Source: Hymenobacter sp. YC55 (lineage in GTDB: Bacteria > Bacteroidota > Bacteroidia > Cytophagales > Hymenobacteraceae). From it: 64,000 nt of DNA. The stretch lies in NCBI RefSeq assembly GCF_029433095.1, contig NZ_JARNTX010000001.1:1-64000 (forward strand), given 5' to 3'. The position numbers and the translations under genes are program-made. Below are positions 43,060 through 51,526 of this stretch, in pieces. Each line of letters begins with the position of its first letter. Position 1 is the stretch's first letter. The notes below the pieces were generated by a model. It saw nothing but the letters and a program-made list of their open reading frames with translations. It made no database searches and was not told the DNA's origin.

Positions 43060-43098
43060 AAAGAACGTCATGCTGAGCTTGTTGCCGCATGACGTTCT
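43060..43098. terminator. Bidirectional hairpin built from a GTCATGCTGAGC repeat end
   Basis: AAGAACGTCATGC (43060-43072) pairs with GCATGACGTTCTT (43086-43098). The left arm and loop contain GTCATGCTGAGC, the end of the family B palindrome. It lies after the minus-strand gene 43126-44307 and probably terminates it. Confidence 0.65.
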
Positions 43099-43125
43099 TC
43101 GTTGGCTTACGTGTTGTGCTTTGGT

Positions 43126-44307
43126 TTAAGCAAACTTTCGGTCTATTAGCTTGAGGAGCTTGTTTACGTGCTCGTCTTTGCGGGTCCAGTCGTACTTACT
43201 GGCTAGCTGTTGGCTCACGTAGCGCTTCGCTGTGTCGGCATCAGGTAAGGTGTCGAGGTGCTGAATAGCAGCATGGTACTCCATGTTTTCGCCCCCAAAC
43301 AGCTCGTTGATAAAGCTGAAGCGCTGGTTGATGGAAATTGCTTCGCGCAAGGTTTCCACTTTTGGCGCCTGCTCTGCTAGGGTAGCGGCGGGGCGCTCAG
43401 GGCGGAGCGTTTCGCTCAGCGTTTGCCCAGCCGGCTGATTAGCCTTCAACTTTTCATAGAGCGGCACTGCCGTCGGCTGGGCTTCACCCTGCACCGGTGC
43501 CCCTTCCACGGCGGCCGCAGCAGGTTTGACTTCGGCCAGTACGGCAGGCTTCAGTATTGGCTTTTCAGGCTCCGGCACAGGTGCCACCGCCGTACGAACA
43601 GGCTCGGGTGCTGGAGTTTCAGCCCGAGGTGCTACCACCGGTTCTGGAGCAGCAACTGTGGTAGCAGCCGGCGCGGCAGCACCTTGCAGCTCATCTTCGC
43701 GCAACGGCAGCAAGGCATTAAACTCTGCTACCAGCGCAGCCACTGGCTGTTGAAGTTGCTTGTTGGCTTCCTGATACAGGCGGAACCGCTTCAGCAGGTC
43801 TTGCCGTTCTAGCGCGCCCTCTGTGGGCAGGCCATCTATGAAGTCTTGATAAAGCGGCTTGTTGAAGTCGAGGTAGCGGAGGGCGTCGCGCAACTGGGCA
43901 GTGGTCGTAGTCGGCTGACGGTCGAGTAGCTTATGGTCGAGCGTCTCAGCTGGGTCTTGAGCGGCCGCCAGCGTGTCGGCAACGGCCTGCGAGAGCAGCG
44001 GTTCGAAAGTAGGGCGGCTAAGCTTGATGCGGCGCGAGAGGACGTTCATGAACTGGGTAAGCGCCGTGCGCACCTCGTCCGCCTCGAAATCGAAATAAGG
44101 GCTGCGTAAACGCGCTACTTCTAGCTTCCACTGCGTGAGCAGTTGCTGCACCACAAACAGGTTTACTTGCCGGATAGGCGTGAAACGGAGCACTGCTGGT
44201 CCGTCGAGAGTGGCAGTGGGGCGGGCGCCAAAATGTTGGTCGCAGAGGTGGGCAGCCAGCTTGCGGCCGTATTCTTCGCGTGAGGTCGTACTATATTTGT
44301 CGTTCAT
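43126..44307 (-). CDS. Conserved protein of unknown function
   Basis: A 393-residue soluble protein not assigned to a named family. It has three parts: an N-terminal helical domain (about 1-205: FTPIRQVNLFVVQQLL, KLEVARLRSPYFDF), a linker rich in Ala, Pro and Val (about 210-320), and a C-terminal helical domain (about 325-393) beginning REAISINQRFSFINELFGG and ending in NKLLKLIDRKFA. That last domain looks, from recall, conserved in Bacteroidota. The linker suggests two independently folded parts. It is divergent from the ferredoxin gene, with 35 bases between the starts. Confidence 0.75.
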   Translation of the reverse strand: MNDKYSTTSREEYGRKLAAHLCDQHFGARPTATLDGPAVLRFTPIRQVNLFVVQQLLTQWKLEVARLRSPYFDFEADEVRTALTQFMNVLSRRIKLSRPTFEPLLSQAVADTLAAAQDPAETLDHKLLDRQPTTTTAQLRDALRYLDFNKPLYQDFIDGLPTEGALERQDLLKRFRLYQEANKQLQQPVAALVAEFNALLPLREDELQGAAAPAATTVAAPEPVVAPRAETPAPEPVRTAVAPVPEPEKPILKPAVLAEVKPAAAAVEGAPVQGEAQPTAVPLYEKLKANQPAGQTLSETLRPERPAATLAEQAPKVETLREAISINQRFSFINELFGGENMEYHAAIQHLDTLPDADTAKRYVSQQLASKYDWTRKDEHVNKLLKLIDRKFA

Positions 44308-44342
44308 TGGAAAGCCAGATTCAGGTCTGAAAGTTAAGGAAA

Positions 44343-44666
44343 ATGCCTACGCTCACCGTGCAAAACCTGCCTGCCACCGTGCCTGTACCCCCCAACAGTA
44401 CGCTGCTGGCGGCCCTACAAGCCGCTGGCTACGACTGGATGCACGCCTGCGGGGCGAAGGGGCGCTGCACTACTTGCCGCATCATTTTGGTAAGCGGTGC
44501 CGAGGCCCTAACGCCTCCTACCGCAGCAGAATTGCGCTACCGGTCCGCCAACCGCTTGCAGGAAAACGAGCGCCTAACTTGCCAAACCCGCCTTCCCGAG
44601 GGTGCCGTAACCGGGCGCGTCCCAGAAGCCACCAAGCTGCCGCACATGCAGTATCTAGTGGAGTAA
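44343..44666 (+). CDS. [2Fe-2S] ferredoxin
   Basis: A 107-residue plant-type ferredoxin fold. Ligands are Cys36, Cys42 and Cys45 in HACGAKGRCTTCRI and a fourth Cys in RLTCQTRLPEG. It differs from the Isc-type ferredoxin at 22495 and is closer to the short ferredoxins linked to oxygenases and other oxidoreductases. It is separated by about 175 bases from the thymidine kinase gene and has no clear partner. Confidence 0.87.
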   Translation: MPTLTVQNLPATVPVPPNSTLLAALQAAGYDWMHACGAKGRCTTCRIILVSGAEALTPPTAAELRYRSANRLQENERLTCQTRLPEGAVTGRVPEATKLPHMQYLVE

Positions 44667-44840
44667 CGGAGTGGCTGACTACCTGACTACTAGCTTTCCG
44701 GAGGCGGAAAACCGCCGAAAAGTGGTAGTGTCTTCCGGTAGTAAAGTTGTAATTTGGGCTGTCAAGCTGAAGGCGTAGCGGCTCGAAAGCCACTAAACGC
44801 CTTACTCAGTTACTCCTTCACTTAGTTACGCCCAACGAAG

Positions 44841-45464
44841 TTGTTTATTGAACCCCGCGGCGGCCATGGCCGCGACGTACCCCGCCGGGGCTGGATTGAA
44901 GTGGTGTGCGGCTCGATGTTCTCGGGTAAAACCGAAGAACTAATTCGTCGGCTCAACCGCGCCAAAATAGCCCGGCAGCGGGTGGAAATCTTCAAGCCCA
45001 CCCTCGATACCCGCTACCACGTCGAAGACGTAGTGTCGCACAATGCCAACAGCATCCGCTCGACGCCGGTACCGCTGGCGCAGGAAATGTTGCTATTGGC
45101 TAGCGGCTCCGACGTCGTCGGCATTGATGAAGCCCAATTCTTCGACGAGAGTTTGGTGGAAGTATGCGTGCAACTGGCCAACCGCGGCACCCGCGTCATC
45201 GTGGCGGGCCTCGATATGGATTTCCAGGGCCGCCCCTTCGGCCCCATACCCGCCCTGATGGCCGTCGCTGAATTCGTAACCAAAGTGCACGCTATCTGCG
45301 TGTGCTGCGGTGAAATAGCTTCTTACTCGTTTCGGGTAGCGGCTTCCGAAGACAAAATATTGCTCGGCGAAACCGATGCGTACGAAGCTCGTTGTCGGCC
45401 CTGCTTTTTAGCCGGCATGCAGGAAAAATCGGGGATTGAAGCTGCGGCGCAGCGCAAACACTAA
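44841..45464 (+). CDS. tdk: Thymidine kinase
   Basis: A 207-residue type II thymidine kinase. The P-loop is GSMFSGKT (24-31), the catalytic and Walker B-like element is GIDEAQFF (94-101), and zinc ligands are in CVCC (153-156) and CRPC (185-188). It phosphorylates thymidine in salvage. The start is TTG at 44841, which gives MFIEPRGG, the family opening; no ATG is available in frame. A nucleoside-type transporter and ndk occur about 8-11 kb downstream but not in the same unit. Confidence 0.93.
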   Translation: MFIEPRGGHGRDVPRRGWIEVVCGSMFSGKTEELIRRLNRAKIARQRVEIFKPTLDTRYHVEDVVSHNANSIRSTPVPLAQEMLLLASGSDVVGIDEAQFFDESLVEVCVQLANRGTRVIVAGLDMDFQGRPFGPIPALMAVAEFVTKVHAICVCCGEIASYSFRVAASEDKILLGETDAYEARCRPCFLAGMQEKSGIEAAAQRKH

Positions 45465-45535
45465 ACACCAAGCTCAGGCGTTGAACTATCGTTTCGTGAC
45501 GGTTCTATAACCAAGTAGGTCTTTATCTTTCGTTT

Positions 45536-47875
45536 ATGATTCCTCTGCTACGCACGTTGCGCCATATCACGCTTTTATTGGTTGGTTTGCTTTTGGTTGC
45601 CCCGGCTACATTGCAGGCCCAGAGCACAGCTGGCTTCGGCGATTGGCAGCTGCACCTGCCCAACAACCGCGCACGGGCAATGGCCGATGCTGGCCAGCGT
45701 ATTTATGTGGCTACCGATGACGTCTTATTCTACTTCGATAAGGAAACCAATACCACGACCCTACTCTCGCGCCGCGATGGGCTCAACGGTGTAGGGGTCA
45801 CTACTGTAGCCTACGATTCAGTGAGCCAGCAAGTGCTGGTAGCTTATCGGGATGCTGGCCTCGACCTGCTGAGTGCCGACGGTACCCGCATTCGCAACAT
45901 CAACGACATTAAGCGCAAACAGATAGCGGGCACCAAAACCATTAACCATATTTCGTTTAATGGCCGTTATGCCTATTTATCCTGCGATTTTGGTTTGGTT
46001 GTAGTGGACATGACCAAGCTGGAAGTGCGCGACACGTTCACCAACATTGGTCCGCTTGGGGCTGCTATAAAGGCTTACGCCACCACCGTAGCAAACGGCT
46101 TTCTGTTTGTAGCTACCGATAAAGGAATTTTACGGGCCAGCCTCACCGCCGATCAGGCCAACTTTCGCAGTTGGAGCCTAGATCTGCCGGCTCCGGATAA
46201 TACGATTCGGGCGTTGGCTACCTTCAATGGCCAAGCATACGCAGGCCGTAGTTTTAGTAACCCTCTGCGGTATGTAGTGGGTAGAGGGTGGGAGCCGGTT
46301 TATAGCTACTATGCCGGACAGTATCAGAATCTTACTCCTTCCAGGGCTGGTTTGCTGATCACAGCTGATCAGAAAGTATCCATCCTTAGTTCAGCGAATA
46401 CGGTGAGTGTTCTGGCAGGTGCCGGGTCGGTCACCTTTCCCCAAGCGGCCCTTCGCTCGCGGGATGGTGCTTTCTACATTGCTGACTATCAACGGGGCTT
46501 GGTCAGAACTACCGACCGGCAGAACTTCGAGGCTTTCGTCAACAACGCGCCGCAGGAAGCTACCTCGTTTGGCTTGCTAGCCGACGCCCGCACCAACACG
46601 GTGAATATTTTTACTGGAGGCTTCACCGAAAATTCTTCACAACGAGAGTTTACGAAGGGGTTCTACGAGTATAAGGATGGAAAATGGACGAATTACACCA
46701 GAGAAAATTTACCTAGTGCCACTCAGTTCCCCGACATCAAGGACTTAGTTCGTGGTACTAAAGCCGCCGACGGGACCTTGTATATTGCTAGCTACGGTGG
46801 GGGACTCCTACGCTGGAATGGACCCGGTGATTTCAAGCAATATAGGCAGGGCACTCCAGGGGTGCCACTAGTCAGCGAGTACGCAGATAACCCTTTATTC
46901 ACTCGTGTAACAGACGTCGCCACCGCCGCCAACGGTGACATATGGGTGGCCACACGTCATACTTTGCGGCCAGGCCCAAGTTTGCATGTGCTTACCCCGA
47001 GCACTGACACGTGGCGTACCATCCCATTTTCTGAGCTCAATAATCTTAATCGGCTTGTACTTGATGATTTTGGGGGCGTTTGGGTTTCACAGTTCCGAAG
47101 TACTGGTGCAGGGCTTTATGCATATGATGACAATTCAAAAGGTGCACCAGTATACTTCACTAAAAGCAATGGTGGATTGCCCGATGACGACGTGTGGGCT
47201 ATAGCGAAGGACCGCAAAGGCGCAATATGGGTCGCTACCGGCAAAGGAGTTGCCTATTTAGATGATCCTAGCTCGGCATTTGTAGCCGGGGGTATCACAG
47301 CTTTCTCAGCTCCCATTGTGCGGCGCGGAGAAGGAACTGGCTTTAATGCTCTCGAAAATGATGTGGTCAAGGCGCTGGCCGTAGATGGCGCGAACCGCAA
47401 ATGGTTTGGCACCGAGCGGGGGCTGTGGCTGTTCAGCGAAAACGGCGACGAAGGCCTGCTGCATTTCACCACCGACAACAGCCCGCTGCCATCCAATAGC
47501 ATCGTGGATATAGCCGTAAACGACCGTACCGGGGAAGTATTTGTGGCTACCGATGCCGGTGTGGTGTCGTATCGTGGCTCGGCTACCGTGACGGAAGGGG
47601 TGCCGAAAGATTGCGCCAAAGTATCACCCAACCCCGTCCGTACCAACTTCACGGGGCAGGTAGGCGTAACGGGCTTGGCCAACAACGGTATCGTCAAAAT
47701 CACCGACGTAACGGGCAAACTCGTGTACCAAACTACGGCCACGGGTGGGGGTGTAATCTGGAACTTAGCCGACTATAATGGCCGCAAGGTACAGTCGGGG
47801 GTGTATCTGGTGCTTTCATCGGATGCCGACGGCAAAAACGGCTGCATCAGCAAAATTGCCGTAGTGGAAAAGTAG
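45536..47875 (+). CDS. porZ: Type IX secretion protein PorZ
   Basis: A 779-residue exported protein. After the signal peptide (to about residue 29) come two beta-propeller regions of the two-component regulator type (GDWQLHLPNNRARAMA, YVATDDVLFYFD, WVATGKGVAYLDD, WFGTERGLWLFSENGD) and a C-terminal type A sorting domain (KVSPNPVRTNFTGQV, GVYLVLSSDADG). This domain order is that of PorZ, which delivers anionic lipopolysaccharide to the PorU sortase. The gene is followed by recO, a neighbour I recall from other Bacteroidota. TATCTTTC at 45524-45531 is a possible -7 element that would give a nearly leaderless mRNA. Confidence 0.88.
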   Translation: MIPLLRTLRHITLLLVGLLLVAPATLQAQSTAGFGDWQLHLPNNRARAMADAGQRIYVATDDVLFYFDKETNTTTLLSRRDGLNGVGVTTVAYDSVSQQVLVAYRDAGLDLLSADGTRIRNINDIKRKQIAGTKTINHISFNGRYAYLSCDFGLVVVDMTKLEVRDTFTNIGPLGAAIKAYATTVANGFLFVATDKGILRASLTADQANFRSWSLDLPAPDNTIRALATFNGQAYAGRSFSNPLRYVVGRGWEPVYSYYAGQYQNLTPSRAGLLITADQKVSILSSANTVSVLAGAGSVTFPQAALRSRDGAFYIADYQRGLVRTTDRQNFEAFVNNAPQEATSFGLLADARTNTVNIFTGGFTENSSQREFTKGFYEYKDGKWTNYTRENLPSATQFPDIKDLVRGTKAADGTLYIASYGGGLLRWNGPGDFKQYRQGTPGVPLVSEYADNPLFTRVTDVATAANGDIWVATRHTLRPGPSLHVLTPSTDTWRTIPFSELNNLNRLVLDDFGGVWVSQFRSTGAGLYAYDDNSKGAPVYFTKSNGGLPDDDVWAIAKDRKGAIWVATGKGVAYLDDPSSAFVAGGITAFSAPIVRRGEGTGFNALENDVVKALAVDGANRKWFGTERGLWLFSENGDEGLLHFTTDNSPLPSNSIVDIAVNDRTGEVFVATDAGVVSYRGSATVTEGVPKDCAKVSPNPVRTNFTGQVGVTGLANNGIVKITDVTGKLVYQTTATGGGVIWNLADYNGRKVQSGVYLVLSSDADGKNGCISKIAVVEK

Positions 47876-47951
47876 AGTAGTCAGCTTGTAGTTATTGCAC
47901 AAAAGCGTTGACGAATCTGTTCTACTAGTTATTCAGCAACAGTTTTTACTC

Positions 47952-48668
47952 ATGTTAATCAAAACCCGCGGTATAGTACTGAGCTACATCAAGTACCGCG
48001 AGACCAGTATCATTGCGCGGGTGTACACCGAGCGCTTGGGCCTGCAAAGCTACGTTGTGAACGGGGTGCGCAAAGCCAAGCCACCAGGGCGCATTGCGCT
48101 GTTTCAGCCGCTTACCCTGCTGGAATTGGTAGCGTATACTTCCCGAACCGGGGGCCTTACACGACTATCCGAGTTTCGGTGCTCGGAGTCGTACCGTAGC
48201 ATCCCCTACGACGTGCAGAAAAGCAGCGTGGCGCTGGTACTGTCCGAAATCTTGAACCATACGGTGCTAGAGGAAGAGGAAAATGAGCCGTTATTCAATT
48301 TCCTCCACGACAGTTTACTGGCCTTCGATCAGCAATCCAGCGGCAACGAAAATTTCGCGCTTTACTTTTTGCTTAACCTAGCCACTTATCTGGGTTTCGG
48401 CGTCGAGAAAGGAGAAGAAATTATCACGCAAGTAGCCTTTGCCGCCACGGTGCCAACGTCGCAGGGCGGAGGCCCTATGGTGTTGCGGCTACAAGAGTTC
48501 GAACAGTACTTAGATGAACTGCTGCAAGATCCCGCCCATTCCACCATTCCCAACGGGCGGGTTCGGCGCGAACTGTTAGCCGTCATTATTCGCTACTACC
48601 AGCTCCACGTTGAGCGCCTGGGCGAAGTTCGCTCACTGGCAATTCTATCGGAAGTGCTAGCAGAATAA
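47952..48668 (+). CDS. recO: DNA repair protein RecO
   Basis: A 238-residue recombination mediator. The N-terminal OB-fold shows KTRGIVLSYIKYRETSIIARVYTE-type sequence and VVNGVRKAK; the C-terminal part is helical. The usual zinc-binding Cys cluster of RecO is not seen, which is common in Bacteroidota members. RecO loads RecA on gapped DNA with RecR. The ATG at 47952 is preferred; the frame is open to 47895 but those 19 residues are not family-like. It is 76 bases after porZ. Confidence 0.88.
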   Translation: MLIKTRGIVLSYIKYRETSIIARVYTERLGLQSYVVNGVRKAKPPGRIALFQPLTLLELVAYTSRTGGLTRLSEFRCSESYRSIPYDVQKSSVALVLSEILNHTVLEEEENEPLFNFLHDSLLAFDQQSSGNENFALYFLLNLATYLGFGVEKGEEIITQVAFAATVPTSQGGGPMVLRLQEFEQYLDELLQDPAHSTIPNGRVRRELLAVIIRYYQLHVERLGEVRSLAILSEVLAE

Positions 48669-48682
48669 AACATAGCAAGATC

Positions 48683-48743
48683 AACAACGAAGAGGCCCTT
48701 CTACTAACGCAAATCGCACTAGTAGAAGGGCCTCTTCGTTGTT
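48683..48743. terminator. Bidirectional terminator between recO and the FKBP gene
   Basis: A perfect 23-base inverted repeat (48683-48705 and 48721-48743; AACAACGAAGAGGCCCTTCT in the left arm) with a 15-base loop, placed between convergent genes. Confidence 0.8.
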
Positions 48744-48752
48744 CCTTTCTGT

Positions 48753-49739
48753 CTACTTCACTTCTACCAGTTCCACGTCAAAGCGGAGAATGGCGTTGGC
48801 TGGGATGTCGGGGCCGGCACCGCGGGAGCCATAGGCTAGGGGAGAGGGAATCAGCAGGATGGCTTTTGTGCCCTGAGTAAGAGCTGCCAGGCCTTGGTCC
48901 CAGCCAGGAATTACTTGGCCTACACCTAAGGCAAAAGAAATAGGCTTACCACCCTGCTTCTCCGAGGAGTCGAATACCTTACCGTCCAACAGGGTGCCTT
49001 TATACAGCACCGATACGGTTTGGCCCGTCTGCGGCTTAGGGCCGGTGCCCGCTTTTGTCACGACGTAGTAAGTGCCGCCCGTCGTTTTTAGCCCTGTCAG
49101 GTTGTTTTTCTTTAAGTACGCTTGAATCTGAAGGTCGTCTTTTTGCAAGAGGCGGGCTGCATCCGCTTCAGCTTTCTTTTTGGCTAACTCCATCATCTTC
49201 TGTTGGTCGGCCGATGCTTCTTCTTGCGTCATTAGCTTCTGTGCTTTCGCCAGCACGGTCATGGTATTGCCCGCCTTCTTCATGAAAGGTGGTGCTGGCT
49301 GGCGGAACGACTTGGCAAACACACTATCGACATTGAACCGAAACACGGCCGAGTCGCCGGGTTGCAGCAGCGCAACGGCGTCTTCGATGCCCCCACGTAC
49401 TTTCACCTCGCTTAAGGGTAGTTGGGCGGGCATACCCATTAGCTCCTTCCGCGTGCTGAAGAGCAGCGAATCTTTGGCGGTCCGGTACTGAAGATGAGCA
49501 GCCAAGATTTTGCCGACGCGCGTTGAATACGTTGGGTCACCGGCCGGATTTACGTCGGTACGCAGTTGGTAGCGGCCGTTGGTTCTGTGGTAGATTTTGT
49601 ATTCGATGCCAGACGTGGTGCGGCCAAAGCTCTGCACCTGCGCCTGTACCCGTGCTTGTGCCTGCACTGGTTGCCCACTAAACCCGAGCGCAGCAACCAG
49701 AACTAGTACAAGCAAAAAAGAACGATGTAATTCAAGCAT
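48753..49739 (-). CDS. Exported FKBP-type peptidyl-prolyl isomerase, two-domain
   Basis: A 328-residue protein with a signal peptide (about 1-28). Residues 40-150 form a degenerate FKBP-like domain (VKVRGGIEDAVALLQPGDSAVF); a helical linker (about 160-210, rich in Gln, Lys and Ala) leads to a complete C-terminal FKBP domain (VLYKGTLLDGKVFDSS, QVIPGWDQGLAAL, IPSPLAYGSRGAG). It catalyses proline isomerisation during folding in the periplasm. It is a close paralogue of the gene at 50529, with a third FKBP gene between the two. Confidence 0.87.
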   Translation of the reverse strand: MLELHRSFLLVLVLVAALGFSGQPVQAQARVQAQVQSFGRTTSGIEYKIYHRTNGRYQLRTDVNPAGDPTYSTRVGKILAAHLQYRTAKDSLLFSTRKELMGMPAQLPLSEVKVRGGIEDAVALLQPGDSAVFRFNVDSVFAKSFRQPAPPFMKKAGNTMTVLAKAQKLMTQEEASADQQKMMELAKKKAEADAARLLQKDDLQIQAYLKKNNLTGLKTTGGTYYVVTKAGTGPKPQTGQTVSVLYKGTLLDGKVFDSSEKQGGKPISFALGVGQVIPGWDQGLAALTQGTKAILLIPSPLAYGSRGAGPDIPANAILRFDVELVEVK

Positions 49740-49800
49740 AGCTTTTTAAAAGAGAAGTCTGATTAGCAATTAGACCGTTAAACAACATCCCGAAAAGCGA

Positions 49801-49843
49801 ATCGGCGGTGGCCAAACCCATTTGGGCCTGTTCCACCGCCGAT
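49801..49843 (-). terminator. Hairpin after the middle FKBP gene
   Basis: ATCGGCGGTGG (49801-49811) and CCACCGCCGAT (49833-49843) pair perfectly, with an inner CCAAA/TTTGG stem. The minus-strand side continues into TTCGC rather than a long T-run, so termination is probable but not certain. Confidence 0.5.
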
Positions 49844-49868
49844 AACACCATTATAGTTAGTTGCAGTT

Positions 49869-50471
49869 CTACCGTACATCCAGTACCTCCATGTTGAAGA
49901 GCAACGGCTCGTCAACAGGGATGTCGTACGTTCTGGTTGTTTGATTGTATTTTCCAGCAGGGCCGTAGGCTAAGTATGAAGGTATCAGCAGCAGCTTACG
50001 GTCGCCTTTTTTCATCTGCAATAATCCCTCGTCCCAGCCTTTAATAACACTTCCAGCACCGACCGTTACAGGAAAACAGCCACAAGGAATACCTTTTTCT
50101 GTCGAGTTGTCAAACACCGTATTTTCGTTGGTTTCGCGCAAATAGCGGCCCACGTATTTAACCTCTACCCGGTTGCCACTTATGATGTTGGTCGTGCCCG
50201 AGCCCTCCGACAGTTTTACTAGGTAGATTCCATCGTTGGTAGCACCATTCAAACGCTGAAATTGATCGATGCCCGTACCTTCTGTGATGCCGTGGCGAGT
50301 CAGATATGCACGAATCAGCCCGTCATCTATGACCTTGTACTCTGCTTGGCGTTTTTCGGCATCCTCCTGTGAGTTGTTATCATCGCTACAGCCTGAAAAC
50401 AGGGGAGCAGATAATACTAGCAGCAGCGCGGCCACGCGGAAGAGTAGGGAGCGTTTGAAACGGTTTTTCAT
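49869..50471 (-). CDS. FKBP-type peptidyl-prolyl isomerase lipoprotein
   Basis: A 200-residue predicted lipoprotein: the signal sequence ends in LFSGCSDDN, with Cys as the lipid site. One FKBP domain follows (VEVKYVGRYLRE, GSVIKGWDEGLLQMKKGDRKLLLIPSYLAYGPAG). The start at 50471 fits the signal sequence; an upstream ATG at 50504 does not. It lies between two larger paralogous FKBP genes on the same strand. Confidence 0.87.
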   Translation of the reverse strand: MKNRFKRSLLFRVAALLLVLSAPLFSGCSDDNNSQEDAEKRQAEYKVIDDGLIRAYLTRHGITEGTGIDQFQRLNGATNDGIYLVKLSEGSGTTNIISGNRVEVKYVGRYLRETNENTVFDNSTEKGIPCGCFPVTVGAGSVIKGWDEGLLQMKKGDRKLLLIPSYLAYGPAGKYNQTTRTYDIPVDEPLLFNMEVLDVR

Positions 50472-50497
50472 AAGAATAAGCGGCAAAAAGGTAAAAT

Positions 50498-50521
50498 GCC
50501 GCACCGGCTATCCGGTGCGGC
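50498..50521 (-). terminator. Minus-strand terminator between FKBP genes
   Basis: GCCGCACCGG (50498-50507) and CCGGTGCGGC (50512-50521) form a 10-base stem. On the minus strand it is followed by ATTTTACCTTTTT. It would end the transcript of the gene at 50529-51488, so the FKBP genes may be separate units. Confidence 0.75.
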
Positions 50522-50528
50522 TTTGGCT

Positions 50529-51488
50529 TTACTTTACATCCACCAACTCCACATCGAAGCGTAAGGGTGCATCGGCGGGGATGTCGGTACCGGCACCGCG
50601 CTGTCCGTAAGCTAGCGGTGAAGGAATCAATATGGTGGCTTTGCTACCCTTGCTGAGCAACGGAATAGCCCGGTCCCAACCCGGAATAACTTGGCCTACG
50701 CCAATAGCAAAGTCAATTGGCTTACCGTTCTGGGGGGCTTTGTCAGACGAGTCAAAAACCTTACCGTCGAGCAGCATGCCCTTATATTTCACTGATACCG
50801 TCTGGCCGGCTTTAGGCTTCGGGCCGGTGCCAGGCGAGGTAACCATGTAGTATACCCCCGACGTGTCTTTCTGCACGTTCAGGTTGTTTTTCTTCACATA
50901 GTCCTGCAGAATAGCATCGTCTTTCTTGCTCTGCTCGGCAGCATGGGCCATCATCATTTGCTGCTGCTTCACCATGGCCTGTTGCTGGTCGGCCATCGCC
51001 TCGTCGCGGCTCTGTACTTTCTGGGCCTTCACCAGCATGGTCATGGTGTTGCCCGATTTCTTCATGAACGGCGGTACCGGCTGCTTAAACGACTTGGCGA
51101 AGATGGTATCCACATTGAAGCGGAACACGGCCGAGTCGCCGGGTTGCAGCAGGGCAATAGCTTCTTCGAGGCCGCCTTTAACCTTCACTTCCTGCAGCTC
51201 GATGCGCATCGGAATGCCCATTTGCTGCTTGCGAGAGTTGAAGAGGATAGAATCTTTAGCGGTGCGATATTCCACGTCCAGCGCCAGAATCTTGCCGACC
51301 CGGCTCTTGTACGTAGCGTCGCCTTCGGCACTCACCTCACGTGGAGAGTAGGATTTGCCTTCGCTCTTGAAGACTTTGTACTCGATGCCAGACTTAGTTT
51401 TTGCGAAGTCGCCGCCTTTGTTGCAGGAGGCTAGGCTCAGGACGCCGGCCGCTACGGCCAAGCTTAGAATGTTGCGATGCAAATGCAT
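50529..51488 (-). CDS. FKBP-type peptidyl-prolyl isomerase lipoprotein, two-domain
   Basis: A 319-residue predicted lipoprotein (VLSLASCNKGG, Cys as lipid site). It has the same architecture as the 48753 protein: a degenerate N-terminal FKBP-like domain (VKVKGGLEEAIALLQPGDSAVF), a Met/Gln/Ala-rich helical linker (MADQQQAMVKQQQMMMAHAA), and a complete C-terminal FKBP domain (VKYKGMLLDGKVFDSS, QVIPGWDRAIPLL, IPSPLAYGQRGAG). The two differ in anchoring: one is soluble or secreted, the other lipid-anchored. Confidence 0.87.
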   Translation of the reverse strand: MHLHRNILSLAVAAGVLSLASCNKGGDFAKTKSGIEYKVFKSEGKSYSPREVSAEGDATYKSRVGKILALDVEYRTAKDSILFNSRKQQMGIPMRIELQEVKVKGGLEEAIALLQPGDSAVFRFNVDTIFAKSFKQPVPPFMKKSGNTMTMLVKAQKVQSRDEAMADQQQAMVKQQQMMMAHAAEQSKKDDAILQDYVKKNNLNVQKDTSGVYYMVTSPGTGPKPKAGQTVSVKYKGMLLDGKVFDSSDKAPQNGKPIDFAIGVGQVIPGWDRAIPLLSKGSKATILIPSPLAYGQRGAGTDIPADAPLRFDVELVDVK

Positions 51489-51526
51489 GAAGCGGGAAAG
51501 GTGGTGAAAAGGAAATTTCAGGCAAG

